Source of the DNA: Ferrimicrobium sp.
GTDB lineage: Bacteria; Actinomycetota; Acidimicrobiia; Acidimicrobiales; Acidimicrobiaceae
Direction: 5' to 3'
Assembly: GCA_022690815.1 (NCBI GenBank)
Contig: JALCZJ010000002.1
Span: 1-64,000 of the forward strand
DNA: 64,000 nt
Part shown: piece after piece, positions 8,680 through 18,030 of the stretch
Numbering within the stretch: the stretch's first letter is position 1
How the letters are laid out: each line of letters starts with the position of its first letter
The notes under the pieces: model-generated
What the model saw: the letters and a program-made list of their open reading frames with translations, nothing else
What the model was told of the DNA's origin: nothing
Database searches by the model: none
Position numbers and translations under genes: made by a program

Positions 8680-9858
8680 TTAACCTAAGCGCTCGATGAT
8701 GTAGGCATTAGCCATGCCGCCACCTTCACACATCGTCTGGAGCCCGTAACGCCCACCAGTGCGCTCGAGTTCGTTGACGAGGGTGGCGAGCAACCGAGTT
8801 CCTGACGCTCCCAAGGGATGCCCAAGGGCGATGGCTCCTCCGTTGACGTTGACCCGATCGGGGTCGGGACGAAGTTCGTGTTCCCAGGCAAGGACAACCG
8901 AGGCAAAGGCCTCATTGATCTCGATCAGATCGATCTGATCGAGGGTGAGCTTGGCGTTGTCGAGCACCCGTTCGGTGGCGGGGATGGGGGCTGTCAACAT
9001 CATGATGGGGTCGGCCCCGACCACGGTGAAGGAGACAAAACGTGCGCGAGGGGTGAGTTCGAGTTGGGCAGCTCGCTCGCCGCTCATGATGAGCGCTGCT
9101 GAGGCACCGTCGGTAATCTGTGAGGAGTTGCCAGCGGTGATCTTGCCATCTTCCTTGAAGGCCGGTCTGAGACCGCCCAGTGCCTCAAGGGTTGTGTTAG
9201 GGCGGATTCCCTCGTCGACGTCAAGGATGGTGCCCACAGGGTTGCCATTGGCATCTTTGATCTCGATCGCCAGGAGTTCGTTCTTGAATCTCCCATCGTT
9301 CGTCGCTTGGGCAGCACGTTGCTGGCTTCGAAGGGCATACTGATCCAGATCGTCGCGGCTTAACCCCCATTTTTCGGCGATCAGCTCGGCGGAGAGTCCT
9401 TGATGAATTAGGCCACCGCGGTCCTGGTAACGTGCCCCAAGGATTGGACCAAAGGGGACCCCGGGACCCTGTCCCATGGACGATCCCATCGGCACTCGGC
9501 TCATAGACTCTACGCCACCGGCGATAACGATGTCAGCAGCGCCAGCGAGGATGGCCTGAGCCCCAAATGCAGCCGCCTGCTGGGACGAACCGCACTGACG
9601 GTCGACGGTGGTGCCGGGGACCGATTCTGGAAGATGGGCAGCAAGGGCTGCGTTCCTGGCAATGTTGGCTGACTGCTCGCCTACTTGACTCACGCATCCA
9701 AAGATAACATCGTCGATCTGGGCGGGGTCGAACGCATTACGTTCGAGCAATCCTTGGATGGCGAAAGCCGCCAAGTCAACGGCGTGCCATCCTGTGAGGC
9801 TCCCGTTGCGCTTGCCTCCCGGCGTGCGAACGACATCGACGATAACAGCATCTCGCAT
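8680..9858 (-). CDS. Thiolase (acetyl-CoA acyltransferase family)
   Basis: 392 residues, the usual thiolase length. The three catalytic residues are in place: nucleophile C89 (DRQCGSS), H347 (GHPLGASG) and C377 (MCEGGG) near the C-terminus. The enzyme either cleaves 3-ketoacyl-CoA in beta-oxidation or condenses two acetyl-CoA; the substrate cannot be read from the sequence, though the CEGGG ending is frequent in degradative FadA-type enzymes. I start at ATG 9858 because AAAGGA lies 6 nt upstream; ATG 9873 is weaker. No partner hydratase or dehydrogenase adjoins it. Confidence 0.92.
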   Translation of the reverse strand: MRDAVIVDVVRTPGGKRNGSLTGWHAVDLAAFAIQGLLERNAFDPAQIDDVIFGCVSQVGEQSANIARNAALAAHLPESVPGTTVDRQCGSSQQAAAFGAQAILAGAADIVIAGGVESMSRVPMGSSMGQGPGVPFGPILGARYQDRGGLIHQGLSAELIAEKWGLSRDDLDQYALRSQQRAAQATNDGRFKNELLAIEIKDANGNPVGTILDVDEGIRPNTTLEALGGLRPAFKEDGKITAGNSSQITDGASAALIMSGERAAQLELTPRARFVSFTVVGADPIMMLTAPIPATERVLDNAKLTLDQIDLIEINEAFASVVLAWEHELRPDPDRVNVNGGAIALGHPLGASGTRLLATLVNELERTGGRYGLQTMCEGGGMANAYIIERLG

Positions 9859-9946
9859 GGCTGATCCTTTCATTCCTTATAGGTCCACTGTAGCTGCATG
9901 AGTCCATGCGTGCATGGCACCAGTCCTAGCGACGTCGAGGTTGCTC

Positions 9947-11725
9947 TCAGTCGACGACGAGTGGCGTTATTCGAAAACTTTCGACATCGATCAGGCCCTG
10001 GTCGGTTAGCTTGAGCGACGGTATGACCGATAGCCCGAGGAACGAAAGGGTCATGAACGGTGCCTCAAGCTCAGAGCCGAGGGCCGTCCGAATGGTGTCG
10101 TGGGTGCTCGCGACCTGTTGGCCCAGGATGTCGGCACCGATGTTGTTCATCAAGCCAGCGATTGGCAGCGCCACCTCGGCAATGATCTTGCCATCGAGGC
10201 AAACGACCTGACCACCGCCGATCGAGGCGACATAGTTGGCAGCGGTTGCCATGTCTTGGCGGCCCTGCTCGGAATTGGCGCCGACGATCATGAGATTGTG
10301 GGCGTCATGAGCAACCGTTGAGGCGATCGCTCCCCGACGGAGACCGAAGCCCAGCAGGTAACCATGCCCACTGCGTCCAGTTGCGTGGTGTCGCTCGATG
10401 ACGGTGAGCTGGTTGAGGGCTGGGTCATCGTCAACGAACGTGACCAACCGGGATTTGGTGGCGAGCGAATGTTCCACAACCTCGATGGCCCGAATCGTTT
10501 GGCCCGCTTGCACCGAGGTCGCAAACGAGTCTGCATCCAGCGCTGATGGCAGATGCACGGAGTTCAGTAGAGCTTTGGGTGGTGGCATCTGACGAAGCGG
10601 AATCACCATGGAGCCCTTACGGGCTACGATTGTGCCTCTTTGTACGACCATGTCCGGCATAAGGTGATCCATTGAGGCGTAGATATTGAGGTCTGCCTGA
10701 TATCCAGGCGCCACAATGCCAAGGTGTCGAAAGCCGTGGTACTCCGCCGCGTTGAGGGTCGCCATCACCAGCGCGTCTTCGAGGGAGATGCCAGCGTCGC
10801 GGGCAACGTCGATGCAATGATTGACGTGCCCACGTGAGACGATGAGGTCGGGTTCTCGGTCGTCACTGCAGAGTGCGACGCGACTCGTTCCGGCCTCGAT
10901 GACCGTTTGAGCGAGGGTAGCGAGATTTTGACTCGCCGATCCGTGACGCAGAAAGACCCACATTCCCTTTCGTCGTTTTTCGACGACCTCTTCGTAGGTG
11001 AACATCTCGTGATCTGATTCGATCCCTGCACATAGATAGGCGTCGAGGTCGTGACTGGTGAGCCCAGGTGCATGCCCATCGACGCGTGCATGACCAGCGG
11101 CCGCGATTTTGGCTAGTAGCTCCGGATCCCCTGCAATGACGCCGGGGAAGTTCATCACCTCGGCCAGGCCGATGCCGTTCGCATCAGCGAGCAACCAACG
11201 GATGTCGTCGAGGTCGAACGTCGCGCCAGGGCTCTCGAACCTCGAGGCAGGCACGCATGACGAGGCCGAGAATCCAAAGGTGAACGGCAGGCCGCGGGCG
11301 GCTTCGATCATGGCGCTGACGCCTATGTGTCCCATCACGTTTGCCATTTCGTGTGGATCGTTGGCGACGGCGGTCGTTCCCCATGGGAGCACCGCGGCCA
11401 CGAAGTCTGGAATCCAGAGTTTGGTCGACTCAATATGCATGTGGGCATCGATGAAGCTCGGCGTAGCCCAGGCACCATCGAGGTCGAGTACTTCGATGGC
11501 GTCACGGGCTCCCCACCCGATCACCGTGCCGTCTGCGATGGCGACATCGGTGGTAAGCCACTCCTTGGTGGTGGGTACAAACAGGCGTAGTCCGCGCAGT
11601 AATAGATCGGCTGGGAGGTCGCCTCGCGCCTTTGCGATGAGGTCCCCAGAGTGGCGGCGGTAGCTTTCGAACACTGTTTTAGTGTAGTTGGGGCTAAATG
11701 ACCATACGAGGTTGTTGAGGTTCAT
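9947..11725 (-). CDS. ade: Adenine deaminase (amidohydrolase superfamily)
   Basis: About 592 residues from ATG 11725, the usual length for the Ade/AdeC family. The amidohydrolase metal site is seen as HMHIES near residue 105, with further conserved HAPGL, SDHE and CSDDREPD elements. A C-terminal Ade-type domain contains SVAHDAHN-like and NIGAD segments. It deaminates adenine to hypoxanthine and ammonia, with Mn2+ or Fe2+ in known members. The frame stays open upstream to 11941, but that would overlap the permease. Divergent from an NCS1 nucleobase permease, so uptake and deamination of purine bases is a natural pairing. Confidence 0.88.
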   Translation of the reverse strand: MNLNNLVWSFSPNYTKTVFESYRRHSGDLIAKARGDLPADLLLRGLRLFVPTTKEWLTTDVAIADGTVIGWGARDAIEVLDLDGAWATPSFIDAHMHIESTKLWIPDFVAAVLPWGTTAVANDPHEMANVMGHIGVSAMIEAARGLPFTFGFSASSCVPASRFESPGATFDLDDIRWLLADANGIGLAEVMNFPGVIAGDPELLAKIAAAGHARVDGHAPGLTSHDLDAYLCAGIESDHEMFTYEEVVEKRRKGMWVFLRHGSASQNLATLAQTVIEAGTSRVALCSDDREPDLIVSRGHVNHCIDVARDAGISLEDALVMATLNAAEYHGFRHLGIVAPGYQADLNIYASMDHLMPDMVVQRGTIVARKGSMVIPLRQMPPPKALLNSVHLPSALDADSFATSVQAGQTIRAIEVVEHSLATKSRLVTFVDDDPALNQLTVIERHHATGRSGHGYLLGFGLRRGAIASTVAHDAHNLMIVGANSEQGRQDMATAANYVASIGGGQVVCLDGKIIAEVALPIAGLMNNIGADILGQQVASTHDTIRTALGSELEAPFMTLSFLGLSVIPSLKLTDQGLIDVESFRITPLVVD

Positions 11726-11804
11726 CAAGGCGTCACCGATCTTGACCACAAGATCCGGTACGCTGGTGTCGGCATTGGTTGGGGGTTCTGGTCTGGAGGG
11801 TGTC

Positions 11805-13241
11805 GTGAAGAAAGCGTTGGAGGTACCTGTCGCCGAGGCAGGAACGCTCATCGAGACGAGGGGGATCGATTTCGTTCCCGAAGCCGAGCGATGGGCTCGC
11901 CCTCGTGACCTGTTTTGGATGTGGGCGGGGGCTCTCTTCAACGTCGAATACGTGGTCTACGGCGCCCTCGCGATGAGCTTTGGCCTTTCGTTTGCTCAGG
12001 CAGTTGGGATTATCTTGATCGGCAACCTCTCATTTTTCCTTCTTGGTCTCACCAGTCTGCAGGGGCCGGATGCCGGGACGACCACCTTCACGATCAACCG
12101 GGCGGCCTTTGGTCCAAATGGCTCCAAGTTGTTGTCGCTGTTTAACTGGTTGACCCAAGTCGGCTTTGAGACCGAGGGCCTTGCCTTGATTGTGCTCGCA
12201 GCGATTGCGCTGTTTCACCAGGGTGGTATCGACGCTGGCACCGGGCTCAAGATCGTCTTCATCCTCATCGCGGCGATGATCCAATTGATCCTGCCCCTGT
12301 TTGGCCACGGTGCCATCCTCCGCACCATGCGAATCTTGTCGGTTCCATTTCTTATCCTGTTCGCCCTGATGGCCGGCCTCTCGGTGGGCAAGCTGAATGT
12401 GCATTCAGTGGCGCACGGAGCGAGCTGGCAGGTGATGTTTGCTGTTCTCGCGGTCATCATTTCGGCATCTGGACTCGGTTGGACAGAGAACGGAAATGAC
12501 TTTTCACGTTATCTTCCTAAGACCGCTTCCAAGCCCAAGACGGTGATCTGGGTATTTCTCGGAACAGCGATCCCCTCGATACTTCTGATGGTCTTGGGGG
12601 CGGCAATCTTTACGTTTGTGCCGAGTGCAACCAACCCGATTAGCGGGTTGCCGCACGCCTTCCCTGCGTGGTTCTTAACGCCCTATCTGTTGATCGCGAT
12701 ACTGCAACTATTCGCCATCAACAGCCTGGATCTCTACTCTTCTGGGGTGACGCTTCAGGCGCTTGGGCTCAAGCTCACCCGCCTGCAGGCGGTAGTTCTG
12801 GACACCGTGATCTGCGCGGCCCTCACGGCTTATGCCACCTTCTCGAATAGCTTCAATACGTTGCTTGGCGACTTCGTCCTCTTCATCATCGTCTGGGTTG
12901 CTCCATGGACGGCGATCTACCTCACGGACTGGCTCCTCCGCCGGCGTCGATACGACGCCGAAGCGTTGCACGCCGAGAGGGGGGGTCTGTATTGGTCCAA
13001 GAACGGCGTACACTGGCCCGCCATCATCGCCCAGGTGCTCGGCATGCTCGCTTCGCTGGCCGCTATCAACACCACGATCTTCGTCGGGCCCCTGTCGAAG
13101 GCAAGCGGAGGAGCCGACTTCTCAGTTTTCACCGGCATTATCGTCGCTGGCGTCGTCTACTGGCTCCTCGCTCACAACTCAGTCCGAGTTCAGCCGTCGG
13201 CGGACGCCCGTTCTGATGCGTTCGACGATAGCACCGCATGA
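11805..13241 (+). CDS. NCS1-family nucleobase:cation permease
   Basis: 478 residues with about 12 transmembrane helices, beginning after a cytoplasmic N-terminus. Family features include ARPRDLFWMW before helix 1 and the SFGLSF-QAVGIILIGN region of NCS1 (CodB/PurP-like) transporters. Such proteins import cytosine, uracil, allantoin or related compounds with H+ or Na+. Pairing with adenine deaminase suggests a purine base, which is inference. GTG 11805 has GGAGGG 4 nt upstream and fits homologue starts; the frame stays open to 11688, which would run into the opposite gene. Confidence 0.85.
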   Translation: MKKALEVPVAEAGTLIETRGIDFVPEAERWARPRDLFWMWAGALFNVEYVVYGALAMSFGLSFAQAVGIILIGNLSFFLLGLTSLQGPDAGTTTFTINRAAFGPNGSKLLSLFNWLTQVGFETEGLALIVLAAIALFHQGGIDAGTGLKIVFILIAAMIQLILPLFGHGAILRTMRILSVPFLILFALMAGLSVGKLNVHSVAHGASWQVMFAVLAVIISASGLGWTENGNDFSRYLPKTASKPKTVIWVFLGTAIPSILLMVLGAAIFTFVPSATNPISGLPHAFPAWFLTPYLLIAILQLFAINSLDLYSSGVTLQALGLKLTRLQAVVLDTVICAALTAYATFSNSFNTLLGDFVLFIIVWVAPWTAIYLTDWLLRRRRYDAEALHAERGGLYWSKNGVHWPAIIAQVLGMLASLAAINTTIFVGPLSKASGGADFSVFTGIIVAGVVYWLLAHNSVRVQPSADARSDAFDDSTA

Positions 13242-13391
13242 TTTCACGGCACCCCGACGCGGGCGTTCACGGGCGTAGCCATTAAAGGGCATGTCCATGG
13301 ATGGTCTAGCATCGTCATCTGAACACGATCGGCTCTGGCTTGATCGGCTCTGGCTGGAACTGGCATGGGCTTAATGACTGGGGCTTGCAGA

Positions 13392-13494
13392 GTCTGATTG
13401 TGACAGGTCTGATTGTGACAGGTCTGATTGTGACAGGTCTGCTTGTGACAGGTCTGCTTGTGACAGGTCTGCTTGTGACAGGTCTGCTTGTGAC
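13392..13494. repeat. 15-bp tandem repeat, about 7 copies
   Basis: Head-to-tail copies of GTCTGATTGTGACAG (first three) and GTCTGCTTGTGACAG (next four, the last cut short), differing at one base. Just upstream, at about 13325-13355, a different 15-bp unit (GATCGGCTCTGGCTT) occurs twice. The array sits between the convergent ends of the permease gene and a lipoprotein gene. Fifteen bp keeps a reading frame, and on the minus strand it would encode a (PVTSR)n-like run, but that frame has no convincing start. Confidence 0.95.
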
Positions 13495-13501
13495 CCAGCG
13501 A

Positions 13502-14092
13502 CTACCAGCCGCTGGCTGATTTCGACGACGAACTCGAACTCGATGAGGTGGTCGAGGCGTAGGTGGAGCCTCCACCGGAGGAGGTAATCGGCTTGCCGGA
13601 TGGGCTAATCACGTACCAATAACCGCCAAAGGCGTTGATGCCTTCGCCAGTGATTTGGTGTGGACCACTATCGCTCGCAAAGGTGTACAGAGGATGTCCA
13701 TCGTAGGTGACCTGCTTCTGGCCGTTGGATCGGGTGATTGTTCCCACGAGTTTGGACGATGCTCCCCCGGAGACCGAAGGCGTGCCGGTTACGGGAGGCC
13801 ACGCTTTGGCACAGGCTCCGGTGCAGTTTGATTTGCCCTTGGTATCCGCGGTGAAGATGTAGTAGGTCTGTCCGGCCTTCGAGGTGAGGATGGTGCCATA
13901 TCCCGATGAACTCGACGTGGCTACGGTTGCGCCTGTGCTGACCGTGGATGCGTTGGAACTCTTGGTCGACGTGCTAGACGCTGTCGACTTGGTCGAATTC
14001 GATGACGAACTCGTCGTGGAACTTGACGAGCCACACGCCGCCAATGTCAAACCAGCAAGACCTAAACTCACGACCGCTAATCGAATGTTCAT
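13502..14092 (-). CDS. Secreted lipoprotein with Yx(FWY)xxD motifs (COG4315-like)
   Basis: 196 residues. A signal peptide ends in lipobox LAAC (C20), so the protein should be lipid-anchored outside the membrane. A long Ser/Thr linker (about 22-68) precedes a domain with two YxFxxD motifs (YIFTAD and YTFASD) and a CxGxC-type pair in SNCTGACAKAWPP. The C-terminal tail is Ser/Gly/Thr-rich. This family is common in actinobacteria and proteobacteria, of unknown function. ATG 14092 has a strong GGGGAGG upstream. Divergent from hisS, with the tandem repeat just beyond its stop. Confidence 0.85.
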   Translation of the reverse strand: MNIRLAVVSLGLAGLTLAACGSSSSTTSSSSNSTKSTASSTSTKSSNASTVSTGATVATSSSSGYGTILTSKAGQTYYIFTADTKGKSNCTGACAKAWPPVTGTPSVSGGASSKLVGTITRSNGQKQVTYDGHPLYTFASDSGPHQITGEGINAFGGYWYVISPSGKPITSSGGGSTYASTTSSSSSSSSKSASGW

Positions 14093-14246
14093 CGTTACTT
14101 CCTCCCCTAGTGCCATTTTCAATGGCCGTGGTGACCATCTCAACGCTTGACCCAACAAGGTCAGCCGGTTTCTATTCCTCATGAAACATCGCGAAGGGAC
14201 GCGATTGCTCAGAGGTGCCTTAGGATTTGTGGGGTAGGAGGTAATT

Positions 14247-15521
14247 ATGCAAGCTCCTCGCCCTATGAGAGGAATGAGAGATATCCTGCCCGGTGAAGCC
14301 GGTGTCAGGTTGCACACACTGCAGGTCATTCGCGATGCCTACCGTCAGCATGGGTTCTTTGAGATTGAGACCCCCATCGTCGAGACGATGGAGACGTTGA
14401 CGAGTTCTGGTGCAGGCGAGAATGAGAAGCTGATGTTCAAGGTCTTAAAACGTGGCGAACGGCTCGATGCCGCGCTCGGGGGATCTGAGGATGATCTCGT
14501 CGATGCGGCCCTGCGTTTTGATCTCACCGTGCCACTTGCTCGCTTCTATTCGATCAACCAGTCAAAGCTTCCCAAACCGTTTTATGCCATGCAACTCGGT
14601 CCAGTGTTTCGGGCGGAGCGGCCACAACGCGGGCGCTTTCGCCAGTTCATGCAAACCGACATCGATGTATTGGGGGATTCGAGCTATCTCGCCGAGGTGC
14701 AGCTGTTAATCGCAGCCACCTCGGCGTTGCACAAGATCGGGCTTGAGGGCTTTGAGATTCATCTCAATGATCGCAGGATTCTGGAGTCTATTCTCCACAA
14801 GCTCGAGATCCCTGATGATCGTCACATGGCGGCGATGATCGCGCTCGACAAGCTCGATAAACAGAGTGTGCCCGACGTGATTGCTGACTTGGAGTCCAAG
14901 GGGATCGAGGGTGATCGCGGTAGACAGCTGGTAAACGTGCTTGGACAACTCAGCGATGCGTCGAACCTCAAGGCCCTTACCGATCTCGGCGTTCCCAAGG
15001 AGCTCAGCGCTAATCTGGGGTTGATTCAACAGCATGTGGGGACATCGGTACGAGATGTTCCGGTTGTCTTTGATCCCTTGATCGTCCGAGGGATCGGCTA
15101 TTACACCTCGACGGTCTACGAGATTGTCCACCCTCGGTGGGCTGGTTCCATCGGTGGCGGTGGACGCTACGATCAGTTGTTGACACGCTTTGGGGCCGAA
15201 GCTCCGGCCTGTGGCGTTTCATTGGGGTTTGAGCGGGTCGTTGGACTCGTTGAGGAGCTGGGTCTCTTGCGTGCGACTGGGTCACGCAGACTGACCGTAA
15301 TTTTTGAACCGGACCATCAGATCGCCGAGGCGCTGAGCAAAGCGCGCTATTTTCGTCGTGAGGGCTTTCTCGTCACGCTTTTGGCGCACCAGAGTGGCGC
15401 TCGCTCGCCAATGAAGCGCCTCGCGCTCGCTGCTGAAGAGCTCAAGGCTGAGGGGTCGGTCGATAGTTTTTACTACTTCACCGTCGGAGCCGATGAGGCC
15501 CCCAGACTCCTAATGCAGTGA
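14247..15521 (+). CDS. hisS: Histidyl-tRNA synthetase
   Basis: 424 residues, standard length. Class II core signatures in order: PRPMRGMRDILP at the start, motif 1 region, LTVPLAR, motif 2 FRAERPQRGRFRQF, the His-specific GIGYYT and GGGRYDQL, and motif 3 GFERV. A C-terminal anticodon-binding domain follows (about 330-424). It charges tRNA-His in the cytoplasm. AGGAGGT is 4 nt before ATG 14247. No T-box is visible upstream. Confidence 0.97.
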   Translation: MQAPRPMRGMRDILPGEAGVRLHTLQVIRDAYRQHGFFEIETPIVETMETLTSSGAGENEKLMFKVLKRGERLDAALGGSEDDLVDAALRFDLTVPLARFYSINQSKLPKPFYAMQLGPVFRAERPQRGRFRQFMQTDIDVLGDSSYLAEVQLLIAATSALHKIGLEGFEIHLNDRRILESILHKLEIPDDRHMAAMIALDKLDKQSVPDVIADLESKGIEGDRGRQLVNVLGQLSDASNLKALTDLGVPKELSANLGLIQQHVGTSVRDVPVVFDPLIVRGIGYYTSTVYEIVHPRWAGSIGGGGRYDQLLTRFGAEAPACGVSLGFERVVGLVEELGLLRATGSRRLTVIFEPDHQIAEALSKARYFRREGFLVTLLAHQSGARSPMKRLALAAEELKAEGSVDSFYYFTVGADEAPRLLMQ

Positions 15522-15740
15522 TTTCAATTGACATTAGGCCACCTCTAGGTGCGATGATGTCCAGCTGAGGGGTCGACTGTACGTAGACATAGAACGACTG
15601 GCAAAGAAATTTGCGGGTTTTTCTCGTTACGCCTACACGGCGCCACTATGTTCTGATATAGTTGATCCTGCGTCAGTTCGACGTCTGCTCGAATTCAATT
15701 GTGATTCGGGCGCCTGTAAGCTACCTGTAAGGGGGAGTAG

Positions 15741-17957
15741 ATGCGAAAGAGATTGGTTCGTCACGCGGTGACTCTGGGAGCAGTGGGTGCGTTGGGCCTT
15801 ACAACGATGGCGATGGCGTCACCGGCAGCGTCGTTGACCGCTGCGCAGGCTCCGGTGCCGAAGGTTAGTGTACCTGGCGGACTTGCGCCAGCAATTGCCG
15901 CCAAGGCGAAGCCGATGGGTACGACGGCTGGCTCGACCCAAATGCGGGTTTCCTTCATTCTCACAGGCCGGGATATCACAGCGCTTGAGAACAAGGTTGA
16001 TGTGGGCTGGAAGGGCGCCTACCTGACGCCAGCGCAGTTTGCGCGGCAATACGGCCAGACCCCTCACTATGTTAACGAGCTCATCGCTTATCTTAAGTCA
16101 TTTGGCATCCATGCCCAAGTCATGGCTGATATGCTTGATGTTACGTCGCAGGGCACGGCGGCACAATATCAGAACGCACTTTCGGTGCTGTTCAACAACT
16201 ACGAGGTTCCAGCATCAGCGGTGGCGCCGGCAGGCGCTCAGGCCGGTCCGAGTCAAGTCCAGCATGTCTTTGCTACGCCAGATAACCCGCGGCTTCCTGC
16301 AAACCTCGCGGGTAATATCGAGGCTGTACTTGGCTTGACAAACTACGCTCCATATGAGTCGCTTTCGATTCCAGGTAAGCCAGAAGCTACACCAGGAACA
16401 GCGAATGCAAGTGGCACCACGATTCCAACAGGGACAGCGAAGAGCTCGCAGCTCCCCCAGGCATTTGAAGAGGACTATCATCTAACCCCTCTACTGAAGG
16501 CTGGTGACAAGGGCCAGGGTCAGACCATGGGAATTGTCACACTGGCCAGTGTTGACCCCAGTGTTCCTAGGTATTTTTGGGAAAGCGTGGCCCATATCGC
16601 GGCGCTGCCACATCGACTCACGTTGGTGAATGTGGACGGTGGTGCAGGTCCGGTGAGCCTCAGCAGCGGGTCCGACGAGACGACCATCGATGTCGAACAA
16701 TCGGGGACGATTGCACCGAAGGCCAAGATCGTCGTCTATCAGGCCCCGAACACCGATTACGGCTTCGTCGACGCTTTCTATAAGGGTGCGAGTCAGAATA
16801 TCGCTGGTTCGCTGTCAGCGAGCTGGGGCGAGTCAGAGACGGCAATCCAATTCTCCGTTGCTGCCGCTCAGGAGTCTCCGGGTTATGCCGCGGCCTTTAA
16901 CCAGGCGTTCCTCGAGTCGGCGGCACAGGGACAGTCGGACTTCGTTGCCTCGGGCGATCAAGGCGCCTATGATCCGACAGGCGACATCGGGACTTACAAC
17001 CTTGGTGTTGATAGCCCAGAGGACTCTCCATATGTGACCTCAGTTGGTGGTACGACGTTGGCGGGAAGCCAGGTCTATCCCATCACGAAGACCACGAAGT
17101 CAGGCAAGGTTGTGACCACCGGGTATGAAGAGGTCAACATTCCCAAACAGCTGACGTGGGGCTGGGACTATCTGTGGCCGATGTACAGGGCGTTGGGTGC
17201 GAAGTCGGAGCAGGCTGCGGCCGCGGGGACTATCGTTGGTTCCGGTGGTGGCTATAGCGTGCTCTTTAGCAACCCGTCGTATCAGAATGGGATCGGTGCG
17301 GACACTTTCTCTGATTATGAGTTCATCAACCCGACCGATTATCAAGAGATTCCACCGACCAACTTGAGTCTTCCGACGGGCTTTAAGTTGAACCCGAAGC
17401 CGACCCTAAGCACCGGGATCAATGCCGGTTTCCGAGCGACGCCGGATGTGGCTTTCAACGCCGATCCTCAGACTGGCTATGTTGCCTATGATCCACAGTT
17501 CAAAAAGCCGTATGGGTCAGCCCTTGTTGACTTCGGTGGTACGAGCTTCATTGGGCCGCAGCTCAATGGCGTGACGGCAGACTACGAGAGTGCGCTTGGG
17601 CACCGGATTGGCTTCTGGAATCCGAACATCTATTCGTTCGCAGAGTCGACTCACTCCCCGTTCCATCCGTTGGATTCGAATTTTGTCTACAGCGGGCCCA
17701 GTTACTATTCTGGCGAGAACAACGGGCATTTGCTGACGATATCGGGCGAGTTCACCAACACGAACGACTACTACACCGGCACTCCTGGGGCGATTTACAA
17801 CCCGGGATCTGGCCTAGGGTACGCTAATCTCTCGAAGTTGTATGATGACTTTGCGGCAACGACGGGGGTCGCAAGTGGACCTAGCGGAACGGGTGCGCCC
17901 TTGACGCCTAGCGCGCCCTTGACGCCTAGCGCGCCCTTGACACCTGGGGCGAAGTGA
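15741..17957 (+). CDS. Secreted S53-family (sedolisin/kumamolisin-like) serine-carboxyl peptidase
   Basis: 738 residues: signal peptide (about 1-36), a pro-kumamolisin activation domain (about 65-195), a linker, then the S53 catalytic domain (about 235-715). Catalytic candidates are E313 and D317 (spaced as ExxxD), the oxyanion D406 in SGDQG, and nucleophile S602 in GGTSFIGP. Enzymes of this family work at acid pH after removing their own propeptide, fitting an extracellular acidic habitat. The tail contains three APLTP repeats encoded by an 18-bp DNA repeat (17895-17948). A GGGGGAG site precedes ATG 15741. Confidence 0.92.
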   Translation: MRKRLVRHAVTLGAVGALGLTTMAMASPAASLTAAQAPVPKVSVPGGLAPAIAAKAKPMGTTAGSTQMRVSFILTGRDITALENKVDVGWKGAYLTPAQFARQYGQTPHYVNELIAYLKSFGIHAQVMADMLDVTSQGTAAQYQNALSVLFNNYEVPASAVAPAGAQAGPSQVQHVFATPDNPRLPANLAGNIEAVLGLTNYAPYESLSIPGKPEATPGTANASGTTIPTGTAKSSQLPQAFEEDYHLTPLLKAGDKGQGQTMGIVTLASVDPSVPRYFWESVAHIAALPHRLTLVNVDGGAGPVSLSSGSDETTIDVEQSGTIAPKAKIVVYQAPNTDYGFVDAFYKGASQNIAGSLSASWGESETAIQFSVAAAQESPGYAAAFNQAFLESAAQGQSDFVASGDQGAYDPTGDIGTYNLGVDSPEDSPYVTSVGGTTLAGSQVYPITKTTKSGKVVTTGYEEVNIPKQLTWGWDYLWPMYRALGAKSEQAAAAGTIVGSGGGYSVLFSNPSYQNGIGADTFSDYEFINPTDYQEIPPTNLSLPTGFKLNPKPTLSTGINAGFRATPDVAFNADPQTGYVAYDPQFKKPYGSALVDFGGTSFIGPQLNGVTADYESALGHRIGFWNPNIYSFAESTHSPFHPLDSNFVYSGPSYYSGENNGHLLTISGEFTNTNDYYTGTPGAIYNPGSGLGYANLSKLYDDFAATTGVASGPSGTGAPLTPSAPLTPSAPLTPGAK
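17895..17948 (+). repeat. 18-bp repeat, three copies, inside the S53 peptidase gene
   Basis: Three in-frame copies of an 18-bp unit beginning GCGCCCTTGACGCC; the third has diverged at a few bases. It encodes (A-P-L-T-P-S/G)n at the C-terminus, a likely flexible tail. Copy number could vary by slippage. Confidence 0.85.
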
Positions 17958-17988
17958 TAACAAGGTAGTAACTTGTTTTCTTCATGAA

Positions 17989-18030
17989 CGAGGGGTCGCG
18001 CGAGGAAACTCGTGCGACCCCTCGGTGTTT
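17989..18030 (+). terminator. Intrinsic terminator of the S53 peptidase gene
   Basis: A 16-bp G-C-rich stem (17989-18004 with 18009-18024, one G-T wobble) closed by a GAAA tetraloop and followed by GTGTTTT. It lies 32 bp past the stop codon. Confidence 0.85.

Noticed and set aside
11726-11941. N-terminal extension of adenine deaminase
   Set aside because: The extra residues are not family-like and would overlap the divergent permease gene and its ribosome site.
13392-13494. CRISPR array
   Set aside because: The units are contiguous 15-mers with no unique spacers and no cas genes nearby.
14093-14246. T-box leader for hisS
   Set aside because: No specifier stem or conserved T-box sequence is visible in the short gap.
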